In this document: piece after piece, positions 15,447 to 22,411 of the stretch
How positions within the stretch are numbered: the stretch's first letter is position 1
Layout of the letters: every line of letters starts with the position of its first letter
Assembly (NCBI GenBank): GCA_028280145.1
Contig: JANQMM010000011.1
Coordinates: 1-29,445 of the forward strand
DNA from: Minisyncoccota bacterium
GTDB lineage: Bacteria; Patescibacteriota; Minisyncoccia; Phycocordibacterales; JACZSL01
Length of the DNA: 29,445 bases
Reading direction: 5' to 3'
Notes under the pieces: model-generated
Seen by the model: the letters and a program-made list of their open reading frames with translations, nothing else
Databases searched by the model: none
Told to the model about the DNA's origin: nothing
Made by a program: the position numbers and the translations under genes

Positions 15447-16871
15447 ATGAGTAAGGTAGTCTATATCACGACCACATTACCCTATGTAAACGCAGACCCG
15501 CATATCGGTTTTGCGCTTGAGATTGTGCACGCTGACATATACGCACGTTTTAATCGTCTCGTTGGAAATGAAGTGTTTTTTAATACAGGAACCGACGAGC
15601 ATGGGCAAAAGATATTTGAAAAAGCTCAGGAAGAGGGAAAAGACCCGCAAGCGTATGTTGATGAGTATGCCACCAGATTTGATAATCTGAAAAGCGTACT
15701 TAATCTCAGTTATGATAGCTTTATTCGCACCACTGACGCGCATCACAAGACGGCGGCGCAGGCGTTTTGGAAGCGATGCGAGGAGAACGGAGATATCTAT
15801 AAAAAACTCTATAAGGTGAAATACTGCGTTGGGTGCGAACTCGAAAAAACAGATTCAGAACTTGAAGACGGAAAGTGTCCGCTCCATCCCAAAAAAGAAC
15901 TTGAGATTCGAGAAGAGGAAAATTACTTTTTTAGATTTTCGAAGTACCAGGAAAAACTCCTTTCTTTTTATCAAGAAAATCCACATTTTGTGGTTCCGGA
16001 CTTTCGTTTTAATGAGATCAAGGCTTTTGTTGAGCGCGGGCTTGAAGATTTCAGTATTTCCCGCCTTAAGGAAAAAATGTCGTGGGGGGTGCCGGTACCG
16101 GAAGATGCCGAGCATGTCATGTACGTGTGGTTTGATGCGCTTATAAATTATATTTCAGCACCGGGGTGGCCGCACGATATGAAGAATTTTGAAAGACGCT
16201 GGCCGGTGATACAGTTTGCAGGCAAAGACAATCTTCGCCAGCAATCAGCAATGTGGCAGGCAATGTTGTTTTCCGCAGGACTTCCGCCCTCAAAGCAAAT
16301 TGTCATTCATGGATTCATTAATAGCGGAGGACAGAAGATGTCGAAAAGCCTGGGCAATGTGATAAACCCTTTTGATCTTATTGAAGAGTATGGCACTGAT
16401 GCCGTGCGTTACTATTTCGCGCGCCACGTTCATCCGTTTGAGGATAGTGATTATACAGATGAGAAATTCAAAGAGAATTATACCGCTCATCTTGTAAATG
16501 GTCTTGGCAACTTGGTAAGTCGTGTACTTACTATGGCTGAAAGTTATGGTGTGCGCTATGATGGGCCGCTTGATCTGGCAAGTCAAGGCAAGGTTGATAC
16601 TGAAAGCCTGGAGCATTTCGAGGTGAATAAATATATGGACGAAGTGTGGAAGCTCATTCAAAATGCTGATGGATATATTCAGGAGGAACAGCCATTCAAG
16701 AAGATAAAGACTGACAAACCGGCGGCCGTAAAAGATGTACAGTTCCTTCTTGGTGAACTTAACATCATCGCAGAGTTGATTCGACCGGTCATGCCTGAGA
16801 CCGCAGAGCACATAAAACGCGCGCTTAAAGAGAACAAAAAACCAAATGAGCCTCTTTTCCCCCGGAAATAA
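15447..16871 (+). CDS. metG: Methionyl-tRNA synthetase
   Basis: Charges initiator and elongator tRNA-Met. It is 474 residues, the short form without the C-terminal EMAP-like tRNA-binding domain. The HIGH equivalent is PHIGF (H19), and TGTDEHGQKI is the Met-binding region. The zinc knuckle is CVGCE...CPLH, a one-knuckle type. VMYVWFDALINY and the KMSKS loop (297-301, GGQKMSKSLGN) follow. The C-terminal helical anticodon domain ends at about 474. The open frame begins at 15276, but homology starts at ATG 15447. The 3' end overlaps tatD by 26 bases, which implies translational coupling. Confidence 0.97.
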   Translation: MSKVVYITTTLPYVNADPHIGFALEIVHADIYARFNRLVGNEVFFNTGTDEHGQKIFEKAQEEGKDPQAYVDEYATRFDNLKSVLNLSYDSFIRTTDAHHKTAAQAFWKRCEENGDIYKKLYKVKYCVGCELEKTDSELEDGKCPLHPKKELEIREEENYFFRFSKYQEKLLSFYQENPHFVVPDFRFNEIKAFVERGLEDFSISRLKEKMSWGVPVPEDAEHVMYVWFDALINYISAPGWPHDMKNFERRWPVIQFAGKDNLRQQSAMWQAMLFSAGLPPSKQIVIHGFINSGGQKMSKSLGNVINPFDLIEEYGTDAVRYYFARHVHPFEDSDYTDEKFKENYTAHLVNGLGNLVSRVLTMAESYGVRYDGPLDLASQGKVDTESLEHFEVNKYMDEVWKLIQNADGYIQEEQPFKKIKTDKPAAVKDVQFLLGELNIIAELIRPVMPETAEHIKRALKENKKPNEPLFPRK

Positions 16872-17676
16872 GCGTCCAAAATATTTTGACGCACACTCGC
16901 ATATCTCATTTCCCGAGTACGACCACGATCGGGTGGAGGTATATGATCGTATGCGCATGGCCGCTACACACACCATTACCGTGGGAGTTGACCTGGAAAG
17001 CTCTAAAGAGGCGGTGGAGATGGCGAATGGATACGATGGAGTCTATGCGACTATTGGCCTGCACCCCGCTGACAATAAGAAGGAAGTATTTGATCCAAAG
17101 GATTACACAGAGCTTGCAGAGAACATTGATGTAGTGGCGATCGGTGAATGTGGCCTCGATTACTATCGTATTGACGAGAAAGACAAAAAGGAAAAAGTGC
17201 GACAAGAGAAAGACTTTCGTGCCCAGATAGAGTTTGCTCTGGAACATGATCTGGCATTGATGCTCCATGTGCGTCCAAAATCAGGGACAATGGATGCATA
17301 CCACGATGTCATCAAGATTTTGAAAGAATACAAGACGTTGTCCGGAGACAAACTTTGTGGAAATGTTCATTTCTTTGTTGGTGATATGGAGGTATCGAAG
17401 GAGTTGATTGAGCTTGGATTTACCCTTTCGTTTACCGGCGTGCTTACATTTACGAATGACTACGACGATATTGTAAAAGAAACACCGCTTGATATGATAT
17501 TGACTGAAACAGATTCGCCGTATGCAACGCCGGTGCCGCATCGTGGCAAGCGCAATGAGCCTATATATGTTGGTGCTGTGGTGAAGAGGATCGCAGAATT
17601 AAAAGGACTTAAGGAAAAAGAGGTCGCAAAAGCGGTAGTTGAAAATGTATATCGGGTTTTTGATATTCAAAACTAG
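16846..17676 (+). CDS. tatD: TatD family metal-dependent hydrolase/DNase
   Basis: A TIM-barrel metal-dependent nuclease, 276 residues. The metal ligands are visible in order: FDAHSHISF (HxH), GECGLDYY (Glu), LALMLHVR (His), GNVHFF (His) and LTETDSPYATP (Asp). TatD enzymes act as 3'-5' exonucleases and in DNA repair. They often follow metG in bacteria, as here, with a 26-base overlap. GECGLDYYRIDEKDKKEKVR and QEKDFRAQIEFALEHDLALM are typical. All catalytic residues are present. Confidence 0.93.
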   Translation: MSLFSPGNKRPKYFDAHSHISFPEYDHDRVEVYDRMRMAATHTITVGVDLESSKEAVEMANGYDGVYATIGLHPADNKKEVFDPKDYTELAENIDVVAIGECGLDYYRIDEKDKKEKVRQEKDFRAQIEFALEHDLALMLHVRPKSGTMDAYHDVIKILKEYKTLSGDKLCGNVHFFVGDMEVSKELIELGFTLSFTGVLTFTNDYDDIVKETPLDMILTETDSPYATPVPHRGKRNEPIYVGAVVKRIAELKGLKEKEVAKAVVENVYRVFDIQN

Positions 17677-17683
17677 ACTTCTC

Positions 17684-17712
17684 TTGCGCCACATTTCTGC
17701 CTGTGATACGAT
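17684..17712 (+). promoter_or_regulatory. Promoter of the rpsF-ssb-rpsR operon
   Basis: TTGCGC (17684-17689), a 17-base spacer and TACGAT (17707-17712). The predicted start, 17719, is three bases before the rpsF ATG, so the transcript is essentially leaderless. Confidence 0.55.
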
Positions 17713-17721
17713 GCTTGCCAT

Positions 17722-18240
17722 ATGGAAAACACACAAACCGATGAGACGACGAGCTCATCCGAGGACCAAGGTCTTGTGTACGAACTCGCGTTCCATCTGC
17801 TCCCCACTGTAAGTGAGGACGAGGGCGCAAAACAAGTCGCAGATCTAAAAGCACTACTCGAAAAAAACAGTGCTACAATTATAAGCGAGGAGGCACTTAA
17901 GCCAATGCAGCTTGCCTATACAATGGTCAAAAAATTGGAGGGCAAGAACGTAACATTCGATACATCGCTTTTTGGCGTGATCAAATTTGACTCTGATGTT
18001 GCTGCACTTGATGTGCTCAAGGAAGAGCTTGATCTGAGCAAAAATGTACTTCGATTCCTCATTATTAAAACCGTACGAGAGTACGCACCGATTCAGAATA
18101 GGCCGGTGTTCCGAGAAGTGAAGCCGCCGGAGGAAGTCACCACACTTTCAAAACCTAAAGTTGAGGAAAAGAAAGAGGACGCGAAACCAATTTCTGAAGA
18201 GGAGTTAGACAAGACAATTGAGGAACTTGTCTCAGAATAA
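17722..18240 (+). CDS. rpsF: 30S ribosomal protein S6
   Basis: Binds S18 on the platform of the 30S subunit. The S6 ferredoxin-like core runs from about residue 19 (YELAFHLLPTVSEDEGAKQV) to LRFLIIKTVREYAP near residue 118. It has 172 residues against about 95-135 in most bacteria. The extras are an acidic N-terminal tail (MENTQTDETTSSSEDQG) and a long charged C-terminal tail (KPKVEEKKEDAKPISEEELD onward). The position before ssb and rpsR, the classical operon, settles the identity. ssb starts six bases after the stop. Confidence 0.93.
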   Translation: MENTQTDETTSSSEDQGLVYELAFHLLPTVSEDEGAKQVADLKALLEKNSATIISEEALKPMQLAYTMVKKLEGKNVTFDTSLFGVIKFDSDVAALDVLKEELDLSKNVLRFLIIKTVREYAPIQNRPVFREVKPPEEVTTLSKPKVEEKKEDAKPISEEELDKTIEELVSE

Positions 18241-18246
18241 AGACAT

Positions 18247-18681
18247 ATGTATCTAAACAAAGCATTTGTATTCGGCAATCTCACACGAGATCCCGAAGTA
18301 CGTTCACTACCCTCGGGGGTGCAAGTTACTAACTTTTCAGTTGCGACCAATCGTGTTTGGAAAGACCAGCAGGGACAAAAACAGGAAAGCGTCGAATTTC
18401 ACAACGTTGTAGTGTTTGGTCGTCAAGCCGAGACAAGCGCACAGTATTTGAAGAAGGGAAGTTCAGTGCTCATTGAGGGACGCATTCAAACAAGAAGTTG
18501 GGAAGCGGATGGTCAGAAGAAATATCGAACAGAGATCGTTGCTGATCGGGTTCAGTTTGGTCCGCGAAGCGGAGGAGCTACCGGTGCGGCACCGACACCT
18601 GCAAAGGATGATGCAAAAGAGGCGCTCGATACCATTGAGTATCCTGAAGAAGAAATCAATCCGGATGACATACCGTTTTAG
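18247..18681 (+). CDS. ssb: Single-stranded DNA-binding protein
   Basis: Coats single-stranded DNA in replication and repair. It is 144 residues. The OB fold starts MYLNKAFVFGNLTRDPEVRS, with FSVATNR and QKQESVEFHNVVVFGRQAET, and the end of the core is KYRTEIVADRVQFG. A short Gly/Ala/Pro linker leads to the acidic tip EEEINPDDIPF, the conserved partner-binding tail that in other bacteria contacts RecO, exonucleases and helicases. It is flanked by rpsF and rpsR in one operon. It lacks a clear Shine-Dalgarno. Confidence 0.96.
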   Translation: MYLNKAFVFGNLTRDPEVRSLPSGVQVTNFSVATNRVWKDQQGQKQESVEFHNVVVFGRQAETSAQYLKKGSSVLIEGRIQTRSWEADGQKKYRTEIVADRVQFGPRSGGATGAAPTPAKDDAKEALDTIEYPEEEINPDDIPF

Positions 18682-18702
18682 AAAATAGTCACATATAAGA
18701 TC

Positions 18703-18918
18703 ATGGATAGACATCAAAATACACCAAAAATCCAAATTGCAAATAATGTCAAACACATCGATTATCGCGATGTCGAAACATTAAGATCATTTCTTAACCC
18801 GCACGCTCGATTGCTTGGGCGAAAGCGAACAGGACTTTCCGCGTCACACCAGCGAATGGTGGCCCAAGCCGTAAAAAGAGCGCGGTTCATGGGATTCCTT
18901 CCATACGTACAGCAATAA
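18703..18918 (+). CDS. rpsR: 30S ribosomal protein S18
   Basis: Small basic 30S protein that pairs with S6. It is 71 residues. The signature is VKHIDYRDVETLRSFLNPHA, then LLGRKRTGLSASHQRMVAQA and VKRARFMGFLPYV. It is the last gene of rpsF-ssb-rpsR, followed by a strong terminator. No zinc cysteines are present. Confidence 0.97.
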   Translation: MDRHQNTPKIQIANNVKHIDYRDVETLRSFLNPHARLLGRKRTGLSASHQRMVAQAVKRARFMGFLPYVQQ

Positions 18919-18940
18919 AGCAGGATTTTACTCAGAAAAA

Positions 18941-18974
18941 AGCAAAAAACACCACAACAGTGGTGTTTTTTGCT
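18941..18974. terminator. Terminator of the rpsF operon
   Basis: A perfect 15-base stem, AGCAAAAAACACCAC (18941-18955) with its complement at 18960-18974, loop AACA. A and T runs on both sides make it potentially bidirectional. Confidence 0.92.
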
Positions 18975-19028
18975 GGATGTGGTATATCTGTGTGTAGATT
19001 TTGGGTCTAATGTACGGAGATGCAGACA

Positions 19029-19664
19029 ATGAGCGATGATGAAAACGAAGTCTCTGAAGACAAAGGAGACAAAAGCGTGATTGAAATTCGTGAAAAGAAT
19101 TTCAGTTGGGAAGCAAGACGCCGCAATTTATACGGCATTCTCGCATCCGCCACCACAGTTGAGGTGCGTGGTGACAAAGATGAAGTAAAACGAAGAATGG
19201 GCCTGATGTTTAGGTCCGGGCCGGAATACGCCAGAATGTTCTTGTTTCTGGTGACGAAGAAGGACACACCACAAAGCGGGTACAGACAACCCGCAGGGTT
19301 CCGTCATTCGGAGCGGATCGTGCACACAGAAGAGGAGGGAATAGGTCTCTTTCAATGCCTGACCCTCTGGAATCATCGAGAGTATCGCCTGGACGTGATC
19401 AATTTGTCCGGAGATCCGAAAACGGAAAGGGATATCTTCTTGCATCTTCTGCGTTGGGGGAAGGAAGTTGCTCGAATGCGTGGTCATGCGATAAAGGTTG
19501 ATATACTATGCACTCCAAAGGAAAAGGAGCGCATTGGTCTTCTGGTGGAGCTTGGTTTCACTATGAACATACCGTGGGACCCCCGAAAACAGACAGAAAC
19601 CGGATCCTTTTTTGTGTACAGTAAGTTCATAGAGCCAAACGGTACAGTAGGTGGAGTCGAATGA
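19029..19664 (+). CDS. GNAT-like protein, 211 residues
   Basis: No certain family. The second half resembles the GNAT acetyltransferase layout: a central strand RLDVINLSGD, then a helix DIFLHLLRWGKEVARMRGHA, a strand IKVDILC, and a helix-turn ERIGLLVELGFTMNIPW where GNAT proteins have the 'LYeklGF' element. A clean R/QxxGxG/A acetyl-CoA loop is not visible, so activity is uncertain. ATG 19029 fits CGGAGA nine bases upstream; ATG 19020 would overlap the site. Codon use is more even than in core neighbours. The stop codon lies in a hairpin. The next gene has a similar layout. Confidence 0.65.
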   Translation: MSDDENEVSEDKGDKSVIEIREKNFSWEARRRNLYGILASATTVEVRGDKDEVKRRMGLMFRSGPEYARMFLFLVTKKDTPQSGYRQPAGFRHSERIVHTEEEGIGLFQCLTLWNHREYRLDVINLSGDPKTERDIFLHLLRWGKEVARMRGHAIKVDILCTPKEKERIGLLVELGFTMNIPWDPRKQTETGSFFVYSKFIEPNGTVGGVE

Positions 19665-19685
19665 CACCCATTGTCATTCGGCTCC
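19653..19685 (+). terminator. Long hairpin over the stop codon
   Basis: GGAGTCGAATGACA (19653-19666) pairs with 19672-19685 over 14 bases with one G-U, loop CCCAT. The T run is poor (TTCTG). The right arm contains the -35 of the next gene. Confidence 0.6.
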
Positions 19686-19712
19686 TTCTGTGGTATAAAT
19701 TCCGCGGAATTT
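19671..19712 (+). promoter_or_regulatory. Strong promoter with 16-base palindrome at the start site
   Basis: TTGTCA (19671-19676), a 17-base spacer and TATAAA (19694-19699). A perfect palindrome, AAATTCCGCGGAATTT (19697-19712), begins within the -10 and covers the predicted start near 19706. This is an operator-like placement. Confidence 0.7.
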
Positions 19713-19745
19713 TTTACACTCCTCTATGAGGGTATGGAGATTGTG

Positions 19746-20222
19746 ATGAGTGCTATCGAATGCAAAGCCTGGAGGTCAATAAACGACAAAAGGGCGGCCA
19801 AATTGGCTTCTCTTCTTGGCTTTGATCCCGAAAATCGTGAAGATGTCGGCAGAGTGAAACGGATCTATCATGACATACTCCAGGAATCAAAACTGGTGTT
19901 GCTGCATGATAAGGAATTCAATGTCCTTGCAAAACTCCTCTGGCACTTTTCTTTGACGGAAGAGTGCACAACCGCCTACATCAATTCTGTTGATGTCGGC
20001 GGTGACTACTCAGAAGGCGGTCTTGCAGAAACACTGATAAGCACGACCGTCAGGAGCATAGAGAACCATCCGTTTTTTGCAGTTGCCGAAAAGAGGGTGA
20101 TAAGCCTTCTTATCAACAACGGTAAAGAGGCTGTGAGCAGTCTGTTGCAACGGTTGGGTTTCACGCTTCTGAGATCCGCCGAAGACCCCAACGTACCTGA
20201 TGAGTACTGCAAGACGTATTAG
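19746..20222 (+). CDS. GNAT-like protein, 158 residues
   Basis: Possibly a small N-acetyltransferase-like protein. YINSVDVGGDYSEGGLAETL with the following helix (ISTTVRSIENHPFFAVAEK) resembles GNAT motif A (strand, loop, helix). NNGKEAVSSLLQRLGFTLL resembles motif B with its 'GF' ending. The acetyl-CoA loop is degenerate (SEGGLA), so this is an inference. ATG 19746 is selected because ATGGAGATTGTG supplies GGAG six bases upstream; the frame is open back to 19671. It has its own promoter and operator-like palindrome and ends before a bidirectional terminator. The pairing with the preceding gene suggests an ancient duplication or a common accessory origin. Confidence 0.6.
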   Translation: MSAIECKAWRSINDKRAAKLASLLGFDPENREDVGRVKRIYHDILQESKLVLLHDKEFNVLAKLLWHFSLTEECTTAYINSVDVGGDYSEGGLAETLISTTVRSIENHPFFAVAEKRVISLLINNGKEAVSSLLQRLGFTLLRSAEDPNVPDEYCKTY

Positions 20223-20265
20223 CGCCTTGCACTGATCTTGTAGGGCACTCTGGGATCAAAAACAA

Positions 20266-20302
20266 AAAATGCCGACCGGCTCGCAAGAGCCTCCGGCATT
20301 TT
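20266..20302. terminator. Bidirectional terminator between convergent genes
   Basis: AAAATGCCG (20266-20274) pairs with CGGCATTTT (20294-20302). An inner GGCTC/GAGCC stem closes on GCAA. A-rich and T-rich flanks serve the GNAT-like gene and efp. Confidence 0.85.
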
Positions 20303-20317
20303 GTGTTTCTCATCAGT

Positions 20318-20887
20318 TTAGGCTTTTTCCACTCGTTCCGCGTACTCGCCGGTTTCAGTGTTCACGCGTATAACGTCTCCTATTTCTATAAAAAGTGGCG
20401 TGTCGACGGTTGCTCCGGTCTCAACGACCACCGGTTTCGAGCCGCCGGAGGACGTGTTTCCTTTGATGCTTGGAGGCGCTTCAACGACCTTGAGATTTAC
20501 TTTTGCCGGAAGTTCAATGCCAATCACTTCGTCGTCAAACACAAGCGCTTTCACGACAGTATTTTCCCTGAAGAACCTTCGGCTCTCACCAAGTGTTTCT
20601 TCGTTAAGGTGAAAGCGATCTTTCGGATTGTCTGCCGCACAAAACCACCACTCTCCTTTATTGTTGTAGAGATACTTGATCTCTCGATCTTCGATGTCAG
20701 CCTCTTCGACTTTGTCCGATTGGTGAAATGCTTTTTCAATTGTGGCTCCCGAAACCAGGTTTTTAAGCTTGGTTTGATTAGACGGCTTTTGTCGATTCTT
20801 TTTCTTTACCTGTGAGGCGAGCACAATGTATGGCTCACCATCAAGAATGATCACCTTTTTCGGTTTGATATTTATATAATCGATCAT
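20318..20887 (-). CDS. efp: Translation elongation factor P
   Basis: Rescues ribosomes stalled on polyproline. It is 189 residues, the usual length. Domain I contains LDGEPYIVLAS. Domains II and III contain HQSDKVEEADIEDREIKYLY, SIKGNTSSGGSKPVVVETGA and the signature LFIEIGDVIRVNTETGEYAE. Aligned to E. coli, the loop-tip Lys34 position is Arg (KKKNRQKPSNQT). ATG 20887 gives a family-length protein, and the TTG at 20893 adds two residues. No Shine-Dalgarno is obvious. It is convergent with the GNAT-like gene and divergent from the sigma gene across a structured gap. Confidence 0.95.
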   Translation of the reverse strand: MIDYINIKPKKVIILDGEPYIVLASQVKKKNRQKPSNQTKLKNLVSGATIEKAFHQSDKVEEADIEDREIKYLYNNKGEWWFCAADNPKDRFHLNEETLGESRRFFRENTVVKALVFDDEVIGIELPAKVNLKVVEAPPSIKGNTSSGGSKPVVVETGATVDTPLFIEIGDVIRVNTETGEYAERVEKA

Positions 20888-20909
20888 AATCAATCATGCC
20901 TACCCCCCC

Positions 20910-20959
20910 GGCCTAGATACGTTCTAGGCCGCACAGATGGCCTAGAACGTATCTAGGCC
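20910..20959. repeat. Nested perfect inverted repeat
   Basis: Two 21-base arms (20910-20930 and 20939-20959) are perfect reverse complements around the 8-base loop GCACAGAT. Each arm is itself dyadic: GGCCTAGA and TCTAGGCC around TACGT or ACGTA. Four CTAG tetramers occur within 50 bases. A C7 run precedes it. There is no T tract on either side, so it is not a standard terminator. Confidence 0.95.
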
Positions 20960-21260
20960 ATTTGAGGTGGTGTTAAGTATACGGTATTTGTGGGGAAGTG
21001 TAAAAAAGCAGATATTTGAAAAATGTTTGAAAAAATAGATATGCGGATGGGTGGAACCTCTTTTGCATATAGCGTGACTCCCCCGTGCTATCTGTGGTAT
21101 TGTTGGCGTATCACATGTTGGTGAGAGATTGCATTTCTCATCAATGTAACTTTATTTGTCCGAGTCTGTTATACAGGGCAAGGAGGTCGAATTTATAGGC
21201 ATGGTCAATATCCGCCTCGTGACCCCATCCAGCTGGATGGGGCGGGCGAAGACCTCGAGC
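20960..21260 (+). promoter_or_regulatory. Structured leader region of the sigma gene
   Basis: No gene is supported here. It holds an imperfect hairpin at 21113-21147 (ACATGTTGGTGAGA with TCTCATCAATGT), a weak -10 TATACA (21170-21175), an AAGGAGG at 21180-21186, and a perfect 20-base palindrome CCCCATCCAGCTGGATGGGG at 21223-21242. The frame of the sigma protein is open from 21156, so part of this could be coding if ATG 21201 is used. That ATG is 14 bases from the AAGGAGG, which is too far for good initiation. Confidence 0.5.
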
Positions 21261-21848
21261 ATGGGATTTCTTGATTACAAGGAGAAAGAGTTTGATTTGG
21301 AAGAGATGAAGGATGAAGAGATCCTGGCTCTTTCGATTAAGCACCCACACACCTTTGAGGTTCTTATTGATCGTTACGAGGCCGCGTTTATGCGCAAAGC
21401 TCGTTCGATTTTATTTAACGAAGCGGAGGCAGAAGACATTGTTCAAGAGGCATTTACAAAGATATACATCAACGCAAGACGCTATGAAGTAAGGCCTGGA
21501 GCAACGTTCAAGTCCTGGGCGTACCGTATCTTGATCAATACAGCCTTTACCCGCTATCAGAAATTGAAAAGAGAAAAAGGTGCTCGTAGCGTAATGGATC
21601 CGGAAGTTTTCGAAGCGCTTGGTGATTTCAAGACTCGTGATTTTGAAAAACTTGAGGTATCGGAATATGTTTTTTCTATTCTTTCAAAGATTCCGGAACA
21701 TCTCGCACGCGCGTTGAAATTGCATATTCTTGAAGGAAGATCACAAGAAGAGGTGGCGAAAATAGAAGGCATAAGTGTCGGTGCCGTGAAAACGCGAGTG
21801 CATCGCGCTAAAAAGGCATTTAAGGATATTGATATTGCTTTGATCTAG
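21261..21848 (+). CDS. ECF-like sigma-70 family RNA polymerase sigma factor
   Basis: A sigma factor with regions 2 and 4 only. Region 2: TFEVLIDRYEAAFMRKARSI, then EAEAEDIVQEAFTKIYINAR (the DxVQExF core-binding signature), and FKSWAYRILINTAFTRYQKL. Region 4: LSKIPEHLARALKLHILEGR and SQEEVAKIEGISVGAVKTRV followed by HRAKK, a clear helix-turn-helix. I chose ATG 21261 (MGFLDYKEKEFD, 195 residues) because it yields a normal ECF length. ATG 21201 or TTG 21156 would add 20-35 residues translated across a perfect palindrome. A two-helix membrane protein follows, 73 bases on. Regulon unknown. Confidence 0.9.
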   Translation: MGFLDYKEKEFDLEEMKDEEILALSIKHPHTFEVLIDRYEAAFMRKARSILFNEAEAEDIVQEAFTKIYINARRYEVRPGATFKSWAYRILINTAFTRYQKLKREKGARSVMDPEVFEALGDFKTRDFEKLEVSEYVFSILSKIPEHLARALKLHILEGRSQEEVAKIEGISVGAVKTRVHRAKKAFKDIDIALI

Positions 21849-21921
21849 TTCTTAGGAATACAAAATAAAAATTGAACATCGTGATACTAGGAGCTAAACG
21901 CTAATAACCAATGATTAGTAT

Positions 21922-22251
21922 ATGAAAGAATCAATCAAACACAGAACAATGCGACGAGTAGTTGCAGTATATTATTTGAGAAAAATCATCAATACGGTGA
22001 CGCTTCGGGTTGGTATTTTTACACTCATGACACTTGCATTCGGCTCACTTGTTCATGTCGCCGCGGTGTTCAATAACATGCCGCAACTTACCGATATTGG
22101 CGCGTTGGTTCATTTCGGCACCACAGCATTCTTCAGCACCGGCATAGCGGTACAAGCAGTTATCTTAACTCTCGGCGTTACTGCACTTTGGCTTGCACGA
22201 GATATATTCAAGGCAATCCATATTCCGATCATGAGACATTCTCATGCCTAA
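21922..22251 (+). CDS. Small two-helix membrane protein
   Basis: Function not recognised. It is 109 residues with a basic N-terminus (MKESIKHRTMRRVVAVYYLR) and two hydrophobic segments, about 28-50 (LRVGIFTLMTLAFGSLVHVA) and 67-92 (FFSTGIAVQAVILTLGVTAL). Both ends are predicted cytoplasmic by the positive-inside rule, with a short external loop. It lies directly downstream of the ECF-like sigma gene, so a role in controlling that factor is conceivable, but there is no zinc anti-sigma motif or known domain. Confidence 0.7.
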   Translation: MKESIKHRTMRRVVAVYYLRKIINTVTLRVGIFTLMTLAFGSLVHVAAVFNNMPQLTDIGALVHFGTTAFFSTGIAVQAVILTLGVTALWLARDIFKAIHIPIMRHSHA

Positions 22252-22345
22252 AACTATTTTGAAACCTTTTTAGGTGTGGTCAGTTATAAAGGGCACAAGA
22301 GACAAAAGAATATATAGAGGGTAATACTCATCCAACCAAATACGG

Positions 22346-22376
22346 CAAAAAACTCCTTCAAGAAAGGAGTTTTTTG
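22346..22376. terminator. Bidirectional terminator before recA
   Basis: A 13-base stem (22346-22358, CAAAAAACTCCTT, with 22364-22376), loop CAAGA. It has a T run on each strand and so serves the membrane-protein gene and the convergent recA operon. Confidence 0.88.
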
Positions 22377-22411
22377 TTAAGATCGAATCTACAGCGCCAG
22401 GCGCTTGAGCA

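Noticed and set aside
20303..20815. Plus-strand open frame of 170 codons
   Set aside because: It is antisense to the well-supported efp gene and shows no ribosome binding site or domain.
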